A stretch of DNA of 64,000 nucleotides from Allacma fusca (GCA_947179485.1 CAMXBY010000005.1:310001-374000), one strand, 5' to 3'. Positions 37,605 through 49,395 are shown, counted from the first letter of the stretch. Program-made: numbers and translations. Notes: generated by a model not told the origin, from the sequence alone.

Positions 37605-37857
37605 AGTACCCGAGTAATACCCAGGTACAAACAATATTTACTCGGGTATGGGTACAGATTTTGGGTACATTACGGGTATGGGTATATTGCGGGTACAGGT
37701 ACTACATTTTAGATTTAAGTATGGGTACGGGTACTGAAAAAATGTACCCAGGTACTCGGGTATGGGTACGGGTATAGGTACAGCAATTTGAAGTACCCGA
37801 TTTCCGGGTACGGGTATGGGTACGGGTACACTGTTTCTGTACCCAGTCCGAGCACTG
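37605..37857. repeat. GGGTAC subterminal repeat array (right)
   Basis: Loose tandem GGGTATGGGTACGGGTA words end in GTACCCAGTCCGAGCACTG, the right TIR of the autonomous hAT. Frames here on the minus strand are translated repeat only. Confidence 0.75.
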
Positions 37858-38415
37858 CGTGGGATGGCGGGACGACTCAATAAAATGCGGGATGGGATGC
37901 GGGATCACTCAATGAAACCCTACGGGATGGTGGGATGGGATGCGGGATGGTCACATGACACTAGAATGAAAGACTCAATGTAAGTATATATTTTATATGG
38001 GCGATAGTAGCCGAATCTACCGATAATTAGTCAATGCCCAGTTTTTGTGCTTTGACGGTTTTTCACGATTCCAATTACACAAATCAACTCCTAGGTGCTC
38101 TAGAAATCTATTACAACAATCACTTTAGTAAATTTCAAGCGTCTTCTCGAACCTTGAAACAATACAATTTGGATTGTATTGTTTTTTTCAATTCCTGTTT
38201 TGTTTTTGTTTTAGTTTTGTATCTCGAAAATCGATATTGTTTGTTTAGTTTTGTACCAAAGACAAAAACAATACAAAAGTACAAACTAAACGAGTACAAT
38301 ACTACAGCACTACCTGCACTCCATCCCACCATCCCATCCCATCCCGCCATCCCGCATTTTATTGAGTCGTCCCGCCATCCCACCATCCCGCATTTTATTG
38401 AAGCCCGGCTATGTA

Positions 38416-39186
38416 GGCCAAACCATAGGAGAATGCTAAAAAACAAAACAACTCATGGAATGCGCATTTCTGGTCACAGCGCAAATGTAATTATTATCTA
38501 TTCTATTTCCGGGTCAGTTATGACCAAAAATAACACTGAAGTTGTAATGACAGTGACAGACAATTTTCGTCAATGATAATTCAATACATGATCAGTTACA
38601 AGAATTTACGTGGATTCATGCTACTGACAAATGTCACATTGCTAAACAGGGGAGCCTCACAATACGCTATTCTTCAGTGAATTACATAACGCAAGACGCG
38701 CTGAAACTTCCAAACAAAAAATGTAAACACAAAGTCTAATAAATATTTCTATGTAAGTATAAAGAAATTGGGAAAACAGAATTATGGTGCTGTAAATTTT
38801 TTTATGACTTATAATGATAATCAATGCGTAAAATTTTTATTATTGCCCTTTGTACTTACTTAAGGAATGAAAGATCCATTAGGAGAAACCATTTATACTG
38901 TTGCACTACGTCACTACACAATTCCATAAACAATGATCCTTAGAAAAGGCAAAACAGCAACACTAATAGTTTAGTGAGTTAATCGGTGAGAAGTGAGAAA
39001 TGGCTCAAGAAGAAAACTTTCACATGACATTATTGCGTAACATTTGCTTTTAAGGACTCGAGTCATACGGTGAAGTCTACAGATCCATGAACCCTGTATT
39101 TTACGAATAACCTTGAAAACACGCGTGCCTAAACCTTGTAGCTTGTATCACTTTTAAGCACCGTCGCATCAGTGACTCGTAGACAT
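38416..39186. other. No gene recognised
   Basis: AT-rich sequence between the split element and the Gypsy LTR. I see no motif, exon chain or repeat boundary. Confidence 0.4.
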
Positions 39187-39719
39187 TGTTAAGGTATAAT
39201 TGTAATTGGGTAAACGGAGGTTTAATAAAAGGGAATAAAATAGGAATATTTAGGAATGGAATGAAATGAAAGGGAATAAAGTGGAAAAGGAATAGGAAAT
39301 GCGAATGGGGGAATGTGTAACTGGATGAGAGCACACACTTGGATGTGAGAGTGTGATGAGACGACAGTCGTGGGAAATAAGTGCGTTATGTAAGATACAG
39401 GATTTACTCACGTAGTATGGTTTATTGAATACCGTGCGTATATAAAAGGATACACTGTGACTTGGTCTCGTACGTTCCTTGCCTTCCTCAGCTTGATGTT
39501 TCGGGATCTCTCGTCCCTCGAGACTGAGGAAGCTGGGGTTTATATACGAAGGTGAGCACATACGCCCAACCTCCAGGAACTTTTCTAGACATTGTCTGGA
39601 CCAATGGAAACGTATTTTACAGGTATTAATGTATCTTAACGCGTCATATATGTAGTACAATGTTATTATATGGTACAGTATGGTTCATAATCTTTCCTAA
39701 AGCCAATAAGGGCTTAACA
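39187..39719 (-). repeat. Gypsy 3' LTR
   Basis: 533 bp, TG...CA on both strands, and apparently identical to 49414-49946. On the minus strand TATATAAA occurs at about 39539-39546 and AATAAA lies further on, consistent with a U3-R-U5 layout. A frame through it (39250-39660) is the same in both LTRs and is not a gene. Confidence 0.92.
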
Positions 39720-40821
39720 TTCTATCGGCAAAGGAAAGCGATGACCCTATCGCTTAAAGATGGTAGGAAGAAGAGATTGTCGTGGTTTGTACAATTTTTT
39801 GTGATGTCTTCCGAGTCGTTCCGAAGGAACTTGGTGAAGGATCGTTGACTTTGCTTTCGCAGTTTAGGTCTTGGGTGTGACTTCTTTCTTGTCAGCCATA
39901 TTTGTAACAGGTTTTAATATACAAATTCGTAAAAATAGAGGAAAAATTCAATTTTAAACGGATTTTAGTGCTGTAAACTGCACTAGGAAGGGGAAAATTG
40001 TGCCCTCACAATTTGTGGAGTGAAAAACATTACAAAAGGACCGTACAGGGTGAGTAAAAACATTTTTATAATAAGATATGAGTTGGAAATTGTGTGTTTA
40101 ATGATTTTACAGAGAATTTTGTGTGTATTACAGAGGTTCGGATGGGGAAGGGTCCGATAAAATTTAAGGGTGATCAAATCCTAAATTACCGTGGAAATAA
40201 TGAAAGTACTTTCATGAGAGATAGGAGATGTGTGTAATATAAACAAAATGTGGAGTACAAGATTTGTATAAGTGAATACATTGTGTGTAAATGTTTGTGA
40301 AAATTGTTATAATGTTATGAATAATAAGAATTAATTATTGCTATCGTAGATTTCATGAAATTGGTTGGCGCCGTTATGGATTCAGGAGCTTTGCAGCTGC
40401 TCCGGCATGGTGAGTTTGTTTCAGGATTATTCTGCAGAATGTAAATTGTTTAAAACTCAAAAATATTCATGAATTAGTATTATCTTGTGACAAACAAAAT
40501 GTAACCCAGTATTTTTATTTTCTACAGGGTGACAACAATTTCGAGATTACGAATTCATCGCTCATGGATAAATAAGTGTGCAAAATTTAGTGGTGACAGT
40601 TGTGTAGGATAGGGCGACGGGTCTACGTACGGGTTACCCTTACTGTACGTAGATCCAGGTAATTCATCAATGATGCCAGTTATGGTGTAATTTTAATTGT
40701 CTGACATTGGAACATAGGGATGCTTGGTGGTCGGAGCAATCCAGTGGGAGTTCAAGGCACCAGAGTGGGTCGGGAACCCCTGCCATAGAATGGTGTCCTT
40801 GTGTTCAATGGTGTTAGTCAG
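39720..40821 (-). other. Gypsy 3' untranslated region
   Basis: About 1.1 kb between the last pol-frame stop and the 3' LTR. It has no long frame and no membrane or envelope-like protein. I do not see a clear polypurine tract directly next to the LTR. Confidence 0.6.
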
Positions 40822-41556
40822 TTATATTACACTTGGGGTTAAGGTGAATGACCGAGGATGGAGTTTTCTCGAATTCCATAATTTTTGTTTTGATTTTCTA
40901 TTAAATGTTTCTTGATTAAAATTTGTCAGTAACTCTGAATGAAATTTTGAGCAACGAATAAGCATGGAGTGGAACAGATTTTCCACTGCTGCTATATGAT
41001 GTCCTGTAGATCTGCGGAATTCTTCATCTTTACGTGTATAAAAATTTGATGGAAGTATTTTTTGCGAATCCTCTTCAAGAATTTGCTGTTGAGTTCTTCT
41101 TACTCTCTTTGTAGGTAAGGTTATTGACTCCGAATTTTGCAAATTTTCTTTTGAGAGGTCAGGATAATGCAGTAATGCTGTTTCAAGTGTAGATTTTTGT
41201 AAAGAATCAGGCAGGTCATTAGTGATATCATTAGAAGGGTCAGATACCAATGGGGGAAGGTCAACCTCTGGGGGGGTGTGACCTTCCATAGGGGGTGGGG
41301 TGTGTTGGTGTCCCCCAGGATCTTGAGGTTGTATACGGGTCATGCCCGATTTTTCTTGCTCTAAAGACTTAGACAAATTTTCAGTGTCAAGGGAGGTCAC
41401 AGGACCTGTAGAGGCAGGAGGCTCTTTTGTGATTTCTTGTAAATTTGTTGACGGCTCCGGGATGGGAGTCTGATGTGTTGTGCCTAATAAAGATGGCAGT
41501 TTAAGCCAACTGGGACGTTCAAAATATTTCTTGAGTCTTGATACATGTACTGTCAT
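40822..41556 (-). pseudogene. Gypsy pol tail (integrase C terminus and beyond), frameshifted
   Basis: The frame opens with TVHVSRLKKYF, the usual end of Gypsy integrases, and continues about 230 residues rich in Pro, Ser and Thr. The integrase frame upstream stays open to 41519 but encodes unrelated residues over the same bases, so the reading shifts by one base near 41560. A lost base in a short run of A there would explain it. The tail's role is unknown. Confidence 0.75.
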
Positions 41557-42907
41557 TGTTTTCAGTTGTTCCTGTTAATCCTCTTATTGTATAATTAACT
41601 TCAGATGGAATGTCTATTATGCTGAATGGGCCTTTCCAACTAGGAAGAAGTTTGGTCGTTCCGGGCTGGATTGAAGTGTGCTCCAAGAGCACATTATCAC
41701 CTATTTCATATGTAACTGTGCGTTTATTTTGGTTAACGCGCCCAGCATATTTTTCGCGATATTTTGTAAGAATATCATGTGCAGTTTCCCATAGTGTACT
41801 CATTTCTTGGACATTTCTATTTTCTGGCGTGTAAGTGGGGAAGGCATTCCGTAGGGGAGTACGTGCATTGAAACCATGGAGGAGATAAAATGGAGTATAA
41901 CCATGAGAAGAGTGAGGAGTATTATTGAGGTGGAAGGTAAGGGTAGGTAGGGCTCTGGTCCAATCTGCTTTGCATTCTGCAATGTACATTGCAATAGAGT
42001 CTCCCAATGTTTGGTGAGTACGTTCAACCAGGCCCTGGCTCTGCGGATGGAATGCAGTAGAGAGCTGCATGTTAAAATTGAAGATTATTGAGAGTTCATG
42101 AATCACAGAATTGTTGAACTCAGTCCCTTGATCCGACTGAATACGCTCGGGCATAGAGTAAATAGAAGCAATTTTATTTAGAATAAAATTGGCGATGGCT
42201 TTGGCATCAGCTGTGATTACTACATCAGTAACTAAGAATTTAGTTAAATAGCATATAGCAGTTAAAATGTATCGTGGTCGGCCTTCGTGATTGGTAAGAG
42301 GGCCTTGTACGTCAAGTTGGATATGTTCAAAGGGTCGAAGTGGTATTGGTATGTATTGGAACTCCCCTGGTGTTTTTTGTCCTCTGGGGATTTTGCGCTC
42401 CTGGCAGATGGTACAAGACTGAATAAATGTATGAACGTCCTTAGACATGGTCCGCCAATAAAAACGTTTTTGCAAGGTCTGTAGGGTCTTTGAGTATCCC
42501 ATATGACACACAGGGTTGTGATGTTTCTGAATTATGTCAGGGACCATTTGTTTGGGTACGACAATCAGATGGGTTTCACCTTGTATAGAGTTGTATTTAT
42601 ACAAAATACCGTCAATTAAGGTATATTTTGACTTTAACTTCCAGGTTGTTGGTAATTTGTTAATTATTTTTGCAATAGTTGGGTCACTCATTTGTTCATC
42701 TTTGAGAGTAGAAATGCTGATGGCATTGATAGAAAGACAGGCTTCATTATCTCTTTCGGAGTGTTCTGGCTCTGCAAATGGATTTCTGCTCAGGCAGTCT
42801 GCTACTCGGTGTGTAGTTCCTTTAACATATTGAATGGTGATGTTGTAGGGCATGAGTAGGAGCTGGAGACGTTGGAGCTTCGGGTCCAAGTCATCTTTAG
42901 TCTTCAT
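41519..42907 (-). pseudogene. Gypsy RNase H end and integrase
   Basis: It begins in the RNase H tail (LDPKLQRLQLLLMPYN, then VADCLSRNP). It continues into an HHCC zinc-binding region (HHNPVCHMGY...CTICQERK) and the integrase core: the DDE residues are suggested by DVQGPL, SDQGTEFNN and the following GLVERTHQTL. All integrase landmarks are intact. The two neighbouring frames join it by apparent frameshifts near 42905 and 41560. Confidence 0.88.
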
Positions 42908-45470
42908 TATGTAACAGACTATGGTGGTCTGTTTTGACTGTGAATGGGATTCCTAAGAGATATTCTTTGAGTTTGGTGGTGGCCCATGTTATGGCCAAAA
43001 GTTCCAATAATCTGATGTTATATTTTTGTTCATACTTATTAAGTCTGCGACTCAGAAAGTAAACAGGGTGTTCATGACCGTCAGGTTGAAGTTGGGATAG
43101 GTAGGCTCCAATACCAAGTTTTGAAGCGTCCGTGTACAGGAATGTAGGTTTAGCAGGGTCATAATGTGCTAACACAGGCTGATGGATGAGTAGATTTTGC
43201 AGGGCCTCGAAGGCCTGTTGACATTCTTGAGTCCATTCAAATGGGACGTTTTGTTTTGTGAGTTCCCGTAAGGGGCTTGCTATTTGAGCAAAGTGAGGAA
43301 TAAATCTTCTAAAAAAGTTGGCCATTCCTAAAAATGACTGGACTGTTTTGACATTTTGTGGTGCGGGCATATTTCTTATGCCGGAGAGATTTTCGGTGTA
43401 AGGCTGTATGCCATATGAGGTTATTGTAAAGCCAAGGAGGTTAATTTTCTCATACCCAAATTTGCATTTTGAGGGTTCGAATTTTAAGTGGTGCTCATTA
43501 AAGCGGTCAAAGATTTTTCTTAGTTTGATGATGTGTTCATCTATCGTTTGGCTGGCGATAACTATATCGTCAACGTATGCCATTGCTGTTGTGTACTTTA
43601 AATCGGATAAAATTACGTCAATAAGTCGGCAAAAATGGGAAGGCGAGTTTTTTGTTCCAAAGGGCATCATGAAGTATTCATATTGTCCTTCTTTCGTGAT
43701 GAAACTTGTCTTTTCAGTGGAGTCTTTGTCAATCGTTATTTGATGAAAACCTTGAGCGAGATCAAGTGTTGAAAAATGTTTTTGGTTCTGGAGTCTTCTT
43801 AAAATTTCGTCGATGCTTGGAAGGGGCCAGTGCATGGCTTTAGTGAGAGAATTTAGTGACCTGAAGTCAATGACCATTCTAGGCTTCCTTAGTCCTTGGT
43901 CGTTGGGCTTTTTGAGTACAATGATGACGGGACTTGTGAAAGGGGATGTGGATGGTTGGATGATGTTGTTTTCTAATAACTTTTTCACTTCTCCAGCAAT
44001 GATTTTGTCTTGATATGCAGAGGTTTTATATGCCTTATGAGCTACATTTTTCTCATTGTCTAGTTCAATTTTAAAGGGTAGAGTGTTGCATTTTCCAAGT
44101 TCGTGAGGATGAAATGCAAAGGAGCTTCTGTATTCTGTGAGTAATGTCCGGATTTTGTCTGTGTCTTCAGAGGGTAATTCAGGATTAATTTTAAACGATG
44201 CAATTTCATTTGCAAGTTGAGAATGGTCAATAGCGTTGATTGGAATGGGAGTCATAGAATTGTCGTGATGTTCTAATGGAGTGACGTGACCTAAACCGAG
44301 GCCATCGGGTAAAGTAATCGGAAGGTTGGTAGAATTGGTGATGAGTAAGAATTGAGAAGTGGAAGATAGGATAGAGTGTGGAGCCAAAATGTGATAATCG
44401 TCGTACAAGGATGGATGAGGTTGGAAATATAGTGGAGTAGTTTCTGTGCAGGAATGAAAAGTGGGGATTGTTGCATGGGACCTGGGTCCAATGACCTGAG
44501 TTCCGTGGACTCGAAGTACATGATTTGGTTTGGTAGTAGAAACGCTGAGAATTGGTAGAGGTTCGAGCGAAGTAGGCTCGGGAGATATAGTGGGTTTAGG
44601 AGATATAGTTGCTATGGAGTTGGGAATAGTTTTAATAGTGGCTCGTCGAGAAGTTGAGATACGTCGTCTGTTAGGGTGTGATGACTTGTGGGAGTATCCC
44701 TGGTCTGATTGGTCAGAAGCAGTGTCTGGATTTGTTGAATACTGCTGTTGTTGTCTGGAATATTTAGATCCATGAGGAGTTTTATTCTTTCCTGTGTTAG
44801 ATGTCTGAGTCGAGTTTTCTGTAAAAGTAGGGAGAGTTTGTGTTGAGGAAGAAGTTTGAGAGGGTTTGTATTGTGTGTTGGTACTAGTCAAGGATTGGTC
44901 AGGCAGAGACCGTATTTCCTGTTCTTTGTCTGAGTGTCGGTGAAGCGTAGCATTTGTTGCTGTCGAGATTAAGTTCAAGGATTTTTTGGAAACCGTTTCT
45001 GCTGTAGGAGTAGTTGAATGAGATGAAATTGGGAGTTCACTTTGGTTTTGTAATGCTTGGTCATTTTGGAGTATAGTATGAATAAGTGGAACGTGTCCCG
45101 TGAATTTATTCCAGATTGTATTCTCTTGAGTATTTATGATGAAGCCTGTTTTGGAGTAAAGAAAGTCTGTACCTAAAATACAGTTGAGGGCAGTTGATGG
45201 AGCCACGATGAAGGGATGGTTAAAGGTGCAATGACCTATTTTAACTTTGACGAGAGTCAAACCTTGGTTGGGCATATGGTTGCCAGATGCATCTACAAGG
45301 CTTATTGTACTTGGTAATATGCGTGATCCTTGTGGTACATAGGAAGGATGGATTAGAGAGGCTGCAGCCCCGGTGTCTATGAGACAGGGGAGGTTGTGGC
45401 CGTTGACGTTAGCAAAGATTTTTAAGGAGCATGATAGCGAGTAGATGGATATTGTTGTAGAGGGTAGCAT
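42897..45470 (-). pseudogene. Gypsy protease, reverse transcriptase and RNase H start
   Basis: In order: an aspartic protease active site (LIDTGAAASLI near residue 32), a long Ser/Thr/Pro-rich linker, and the reverse transcriptase with RMVIDFRSLN, MPFGTKNSP and the catalytic YVDDIV. RNase H follows (FLYTDASKLGIGAYL, then VKTDHHSLL). The frame stops at 42897, in the middle of the RNase H domain, where the next frame takes over. This looks like a two-base loss. Relative to gag the frame is offset, so normal expression would need ribosomal frameshifting or a separate start. Confidence 0.9.
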
Positions 45471-45487
45471 AGCGATGGATGGAATTA

Positions 45488-46897
45488 TTAGTTTCGGTTG
45501 GAGGTTTGAGATTCTGGAGCTGGTAGGGCTCGCAATTGGGTTTGTGGCAGGCCTTGGGCAGCCTGCCCAGGCGAGTTTAAAGATCGGTTTAGGAATTGGT
45601 GTTGTCGTGCTTCACGTTGTTTACGAAGAAGTTCTTGATAGTCAAGATAATGCATAACAACTGGTTGTTTGCATTCGTCGGAATTATGACCCGGGCGTTG
45701 ACATCGTCCGCAAGGAGGTCCTGAGGCTGTTGCCTGTCGTTGTTGCTGAGTGTTATTTTTGGGACATTGGGGGCTGATGTGACCTGGTTGTCTACATTTG
45801 TAGCATATGACTGATGTTGAAGTACTAGATTTGTGGTCTTGTTGTGAGTTTTGTGAATACTGACGTCTCTCTTGTGGAGTATATTGGGAGACAGCCATTA
45901 TGGCCGTATTCCGAGCTTCGAGCTTTTCCAGTCTTTGTAGGACTGTATCAAGTTTGTCAACAAAACTTGAAGATAGAGTTGATGTAGGAGTAGGAGCATG
46001 TTGCTCCTTTGTAGTGGGAGTCGCACAGGCCTCATATTCTCTTAGACCAGCTAATAAATGCTCAAGGTTACGGATTTTGGACTTGTTACGTTGAAGGAAT
46101 ATTTTGATAGTGGTATCTAATTTTTCTCGTATGGCCTCGACTGCTGTTACTTCTGGAAAGTTGTGCCATTCGGCACCTGCCGCAGCTTTAACGCGGAGGA
46201 CGAACATTGTTGGAGTTTCATGTTCATATTTGGTCATGGAGAGAGCGTTTAAGATTTTGGATTTACTGTCCGGTTCATCCTTGGGGATGTTGGCGAGTAT
46301 ATCTTCGCAGAACTGGATATATGTTTTCCGTTGTGTGGATGGTAGTCCACAGTAATGATCCAGGTAATTTTTTCTTGTTTCGGAAGCATCTGATATTTGT
46401 TGCTGAATGTAGGCTTTTTTGGCAGCGTCATCAAGATTGAGAGTGGGGAAGAAGGCATCGCACCGATTGAAAAATGTGCGAAGGTTGTCAGATGAAAGTT
46501 TGGATGAGGAGAATTTAGGTTTATTGAGCAAAAATCTGCTGTGATCCATGATAGGTTCAGTTTCAGCGGGAGGAGGTATGGGAGAAGGATTGGGAATAGG
46601 AGACGGTGATCGGGTAGAAGAAGGACTATTTGATGCTGTGGTGAAGTGCAGAGACTCGGAGTGTAATGAGTCGGTGTCTGAAACAGCGTCAGGATCAGGG
46701 GGAGGTGTGATATGTATATTATATAAGGGATTGTCAGTGTCGGGAATGACAGTGGTAGGGTCTTCGGGGTCAACAACAGTAGTGTTATTGAGTTGATCAA
46801 TCGGTGGTGGATTATTTTCAGGAATAGAGGATGATGATGGGACAGACAAAAGGTTTGGATGTTGTTGGGTTGCTTGTGAAATAAATTCTTGTGGCAA
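45488..46897 (-). CDS. Gypsy gag with two CCHC zinc knuckles
   Basis: 469 residues. A Pro/Ser/Thr-rich N terminus (about residues 1-130) is followed by a helical capsid-like region and then two zinc knuckles, CYKCRQPGHISPQC and CGRCQRPGHNSDEC, near residues 366 and 398. These bind the element's RNA during particle assembly. It ends 17 bases before the pol frame, which lies in another phase. The frame is intact. Confidence 0.88.
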   Translation of the reverse strand: MPQEFISQATQQHPNLLSVPSSSSIPENNPPPIDQLNNTTVVDPEDPTTVIPDTDNPLYNIHITPPPDPDAVSDTDSLHSESLHFTTASNSPSSTRSPSPIPNPSPIPPPAETEPIMDHSRFLLNKPKFSSSKLSSDNLRTFFNRCDAFFPTLNLDDAAKKAYIQQQISDASETRKNYLDHYCGLPSTQRKTYIQFCEDILANIPKDEPDSKSKILNALSMTKYEHETPTMFVLRVKAAAGAEWHNFPEVTAVEAIREKLDTTIKIFLQRNKSKIRNLEHLLAGLREYEACATPTTKEQHAPTPTSTLSSSFVDKLDTVLQRLEKLEARNTAIMAVSQYTPQERRQYSQNSQQDHKSSTSTSVICYKCRQPGHISPQCPKNNTQQQRQATASGPPCGRCQRPGHNSDECKQPVVMHYLDYQELLRKQREARQHQFLNRSLNSPGQAAQGLPQTQLRALPAPESQTSNRN

Positions 46898-46922
46898 TAG
46901 AAAAATAGCTTCGCGGTAAGCT

Positions 46923-49233
46923 TCAGAGGATGTGAAAGGAAATTTGGACAGTGACCTTTTGGGTCAAGTTATCTTCGTTAACAAGACTAAGGTAATAGGT
47001 CAAGGTTAGATGATGGGTAATGTCTTGGTTTTGTCTCTTCAAATCTTTGAGACGGTCAGTCCAAGTATTAATGAGGGGGATCAAGCTGTAAAATTGTAAA
47101 GTTGGAGTAGGGTGAGAGAGCAATGAGTGGGATGCAGTCGCGGTTGAAGTTGTGGGAATTGCTGCGGATGTAGTTGTAGATGTGAGAATGTCTACGGCGA
47201 GTAGTGATTCGTGTATATCTTGGAGTTCTTCAATTAAGGATGCGTGTTCGTTACCGTTGGACTGCCAATTTTGAAATATAGTAATTATTCTTGCAACGAT
47301 ACGGTGGAAACTTGCTCTGGTATTTAAGAAGCTTAGATCTGAAGTGAGAGCATTAGTCAAGTTGAGGGCATGCAATAATTGCTGATAGTATGGGCAGGGT
47401 TGCACAAATGAAAATGCCCTAGGTTTTATGCCTGCCCTCCTGAAAATGCCCTGAAAATGCCCAAAACGCCGAAAATGCCCTGAAAATGCCTTACTTTGAA
47501 AATGCCCGGCATTTTGGGCATTTTCGGCAGGCATTTTGGGCATATTGGGCATTTTTACAGAAACTTATACAATATGACCATTATTGCTCCATTAACAAAT
47601 ATAAGTGAGTTTTTCATAGCACAATCAAACCCATCCAGTTTTAGAAAATGTTAGAAGTACTTGATTTAAAAAAAAGAATTTAATTAGTCTAATTCGTTAC
47701 TTATGGCCAGTGGTTATTTCAATAATCCTTAAAAAAAATTAAGCCCCAACGGATTTGCAAACATTCAACGCTGTACATTGTTAAAAACTTTTGGATTTGG
47801 AAAGAACAATTTGCACAGTGCCAGCATAAATTCAGTATTTTGATAATGGCATGTAAAGTATAGACACTTTCATTAGATACATAAGATGCGACTGTTATAG
47901 TATATGTCAAAACCTCCGTAGAAAATTTTGTGTCGACTTTGAAAATTGCATTTAATTAGCCATAGTAAACCAGTGTAATAATTCTACGAGTCCAAAATGT
48001 AACAATAAATACATTTAGATGCCGACGAGTTTTGAAACTCACAAAGATATTTTTAATCTTTTAACAACTGTTTTATCTTTTTGTGTTGCATCTTTGCCCG
48101 TACAATATGTTTGTTCTTGAAATCTAAATAATTCCAGACACGGTGTACAAGCGAATTTTTACAATAAAATAAGGAAAATAGAATTATTATTATTTTTCCA
48201 TAAATAATAATTTTTTAACCTTCTTGGAAATATTTTGTTTCTATAATTTTATCAGGTAATCCAGCTGAATATTAAATTTATTTGTAACATACTGTTTAGT
48301 GACTTATTTTGCTAAATTAGCAGGTGGCTAAAGCCATATATTTAAAAAATTATGCGAATATGCCGAAAATGCCTGCCCTAGGCTGAATATGCCCAAAATG
48401 CCCAAAGTGCCATAGATGCCCAAAATGCCATGAAATGAAAATGCCCAAAATGCCAGGGCATTTTGGGCAGGCATAATGCTGAAAATGCCATGGCATTTTC
48501 AATTGTGCAACCCTGAGTATGGGTAAGTTACTATACTGGTGCCTGAGGAATCACGTTGTTGCTTTGATTGTATGCGGTCGACAAACTGTTGGGCAACTTC
48601 GTTGAAATAGTCGTGGTTGTGGAACAGACGGGTAGACGTAGGTTGGGAAGTCGTAGCAATGGGTGTGCTAATGATGGTATGCTCGGTGGAAAAATTAAAA
48701 TGTGGACTTACAGTTTCGGTCGTAATGAATATCGAGTCGTTTTGTTGTCCAGTAGAGATGGCTGGAGTGGACGTTCTGCTCGGGTTGAATGACCTGAAGT
48801 CGTCCAAGGGTGTCCTGGGTTCGGGAGTCGGACCTTCCGATGTGGTGTCGTCTTCGCTTGTTGTAGGTTGTGTTGAATGGTCAGTCAGGGCAGGAACCAC
48901 GGTGGTGTCTGCTGAAGTCGCTGTACGTGGGATGCGGCTCTTTTTGTGGTGAAACTTAATGATACTTTTGGCAACTACTTCAGGTTCAATGTCAGAGTTG
49001 AGGTAAAACGGCAGTTTTTGTTCGAAGATTTTGTAAAACCTGTATTGTTCGATAGCCTTTTCGACGGTGAGTTTGGGATATCTAGCAGACGCTTGTTTTT
49101 GATCGTCTAGAGTGAGGTGAACTTGCTGAGCGTCGCTTACGAGGATTGTTATATAATTATTGTCGTTGTAACGGACGTATTCACGATGGCCATTTAATTC
49201 CACAATTTTAACGAATTTGATGTCGCAAGACAT
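46923..49233 (-). pseudogene. Gypsy ORF1, split by a hAT insertion
   Basis: The first ATG after the primer site is at 49233. Its frame runs to the hAT element, and the second part runs from 47386 to the stop at 46923. Subtracting the element and one TSD (1129 bp) leaves a continuous frame of 393 codons, so the insertion is the only break. The N-terminal ~100 residues are mixed polar, followed by Pro/Ser/Thr-rich sequence and a helical C-terminal part. I recognise no domain. An extra ORF before gag is unusual; it may be a matrix-like part of gag. Confidence 0.75.
47395..48515. mobile_element. Non-autonomous hAT element, AAAATGCC family, complete
   Basis: The ends are CAGGGTTGCACAAATGAAAA and its mirror (one mismatch in 20). 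The exact 8-bp TSD is AGTATGGG, at 47387-47394 and 48516-48523. Both ends alternate AAAATGCC and GGGCATTTT. No transposase is seen. It lies inside a Gypsy element whose LTRs look identical, so the insertion is very young. Truncated relatives occur at 3725 and 11233. Confidence 0.93.
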
Positions 49234-49395
49234 GGATGAGTGGGGAACGGGAGAAAGGTTAGGAAAATTTTGGGCAGGGCCTTCGGCGGCGGCTGACGCC
49301 ACGAAAAAATTTTGGATTAGGGTTTGGACGGGAGTAGACTCAAAAGGGGAGTCGGGATCGTCTATACTCGAATTAACAAATGCAAAGTATAGAAA

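Larger units (their letters stand above)
32352..37857 (+). mobile_element. Intact-looking autonomous hAT transposon, GGGTAC-rich ends
   Basis: TIRs CAGTGCTCGGACTGGGTAC and its mirror are perfect over 19 bp. The flanks are GGTGGGAT and CGTGGGAT (seven of eight bases match), as expected for an insertion into variable repeats of the host element. Subterminal regions 32352-32620 and 37605-37857 are arrays of GGGTACGGGTAT and its complement. A 12-exon transposase gene fills the middle. A smaller element with closely similar ends lies at 55061-56347. Confidence 0.92.
32286..38407. mobile_element. 616-bp hAT-like element split by a later hAT
   Basis: The outer ends are GGGCTTCAATAAAATGCGGG and its mirror, flanked by GCTATGTA at 32278-32285 and 38408-38415. 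Ends consist of GGGATGGTGGGATGGCGGGA-type words. The only residues belonging to it are 32286-32351 and 37858-38407; the rest is the autonomous hAT that landed in its left repeat. A frame at 38034-38576 overlaps its interior and has no recognisable domain. Confidence 0.85.

Noticed and set aside
37638-37908. Pro/Tyr-rich minus-strand frames in GGGTAC arrays
   Set aside because: Subterminal transposon repeats, composition only.
39250-39660. 136-codon minus-strand frame, repeated at 49477-49887
   Set aside because: It lies wholly within the LTR and appears twice only because the LTR does.
43408-46796. Plus-strand frames opposite the Gypsy gag and pol
   Set aside because: Shadows of the real minus-strand frames, which carry the domain motifs.
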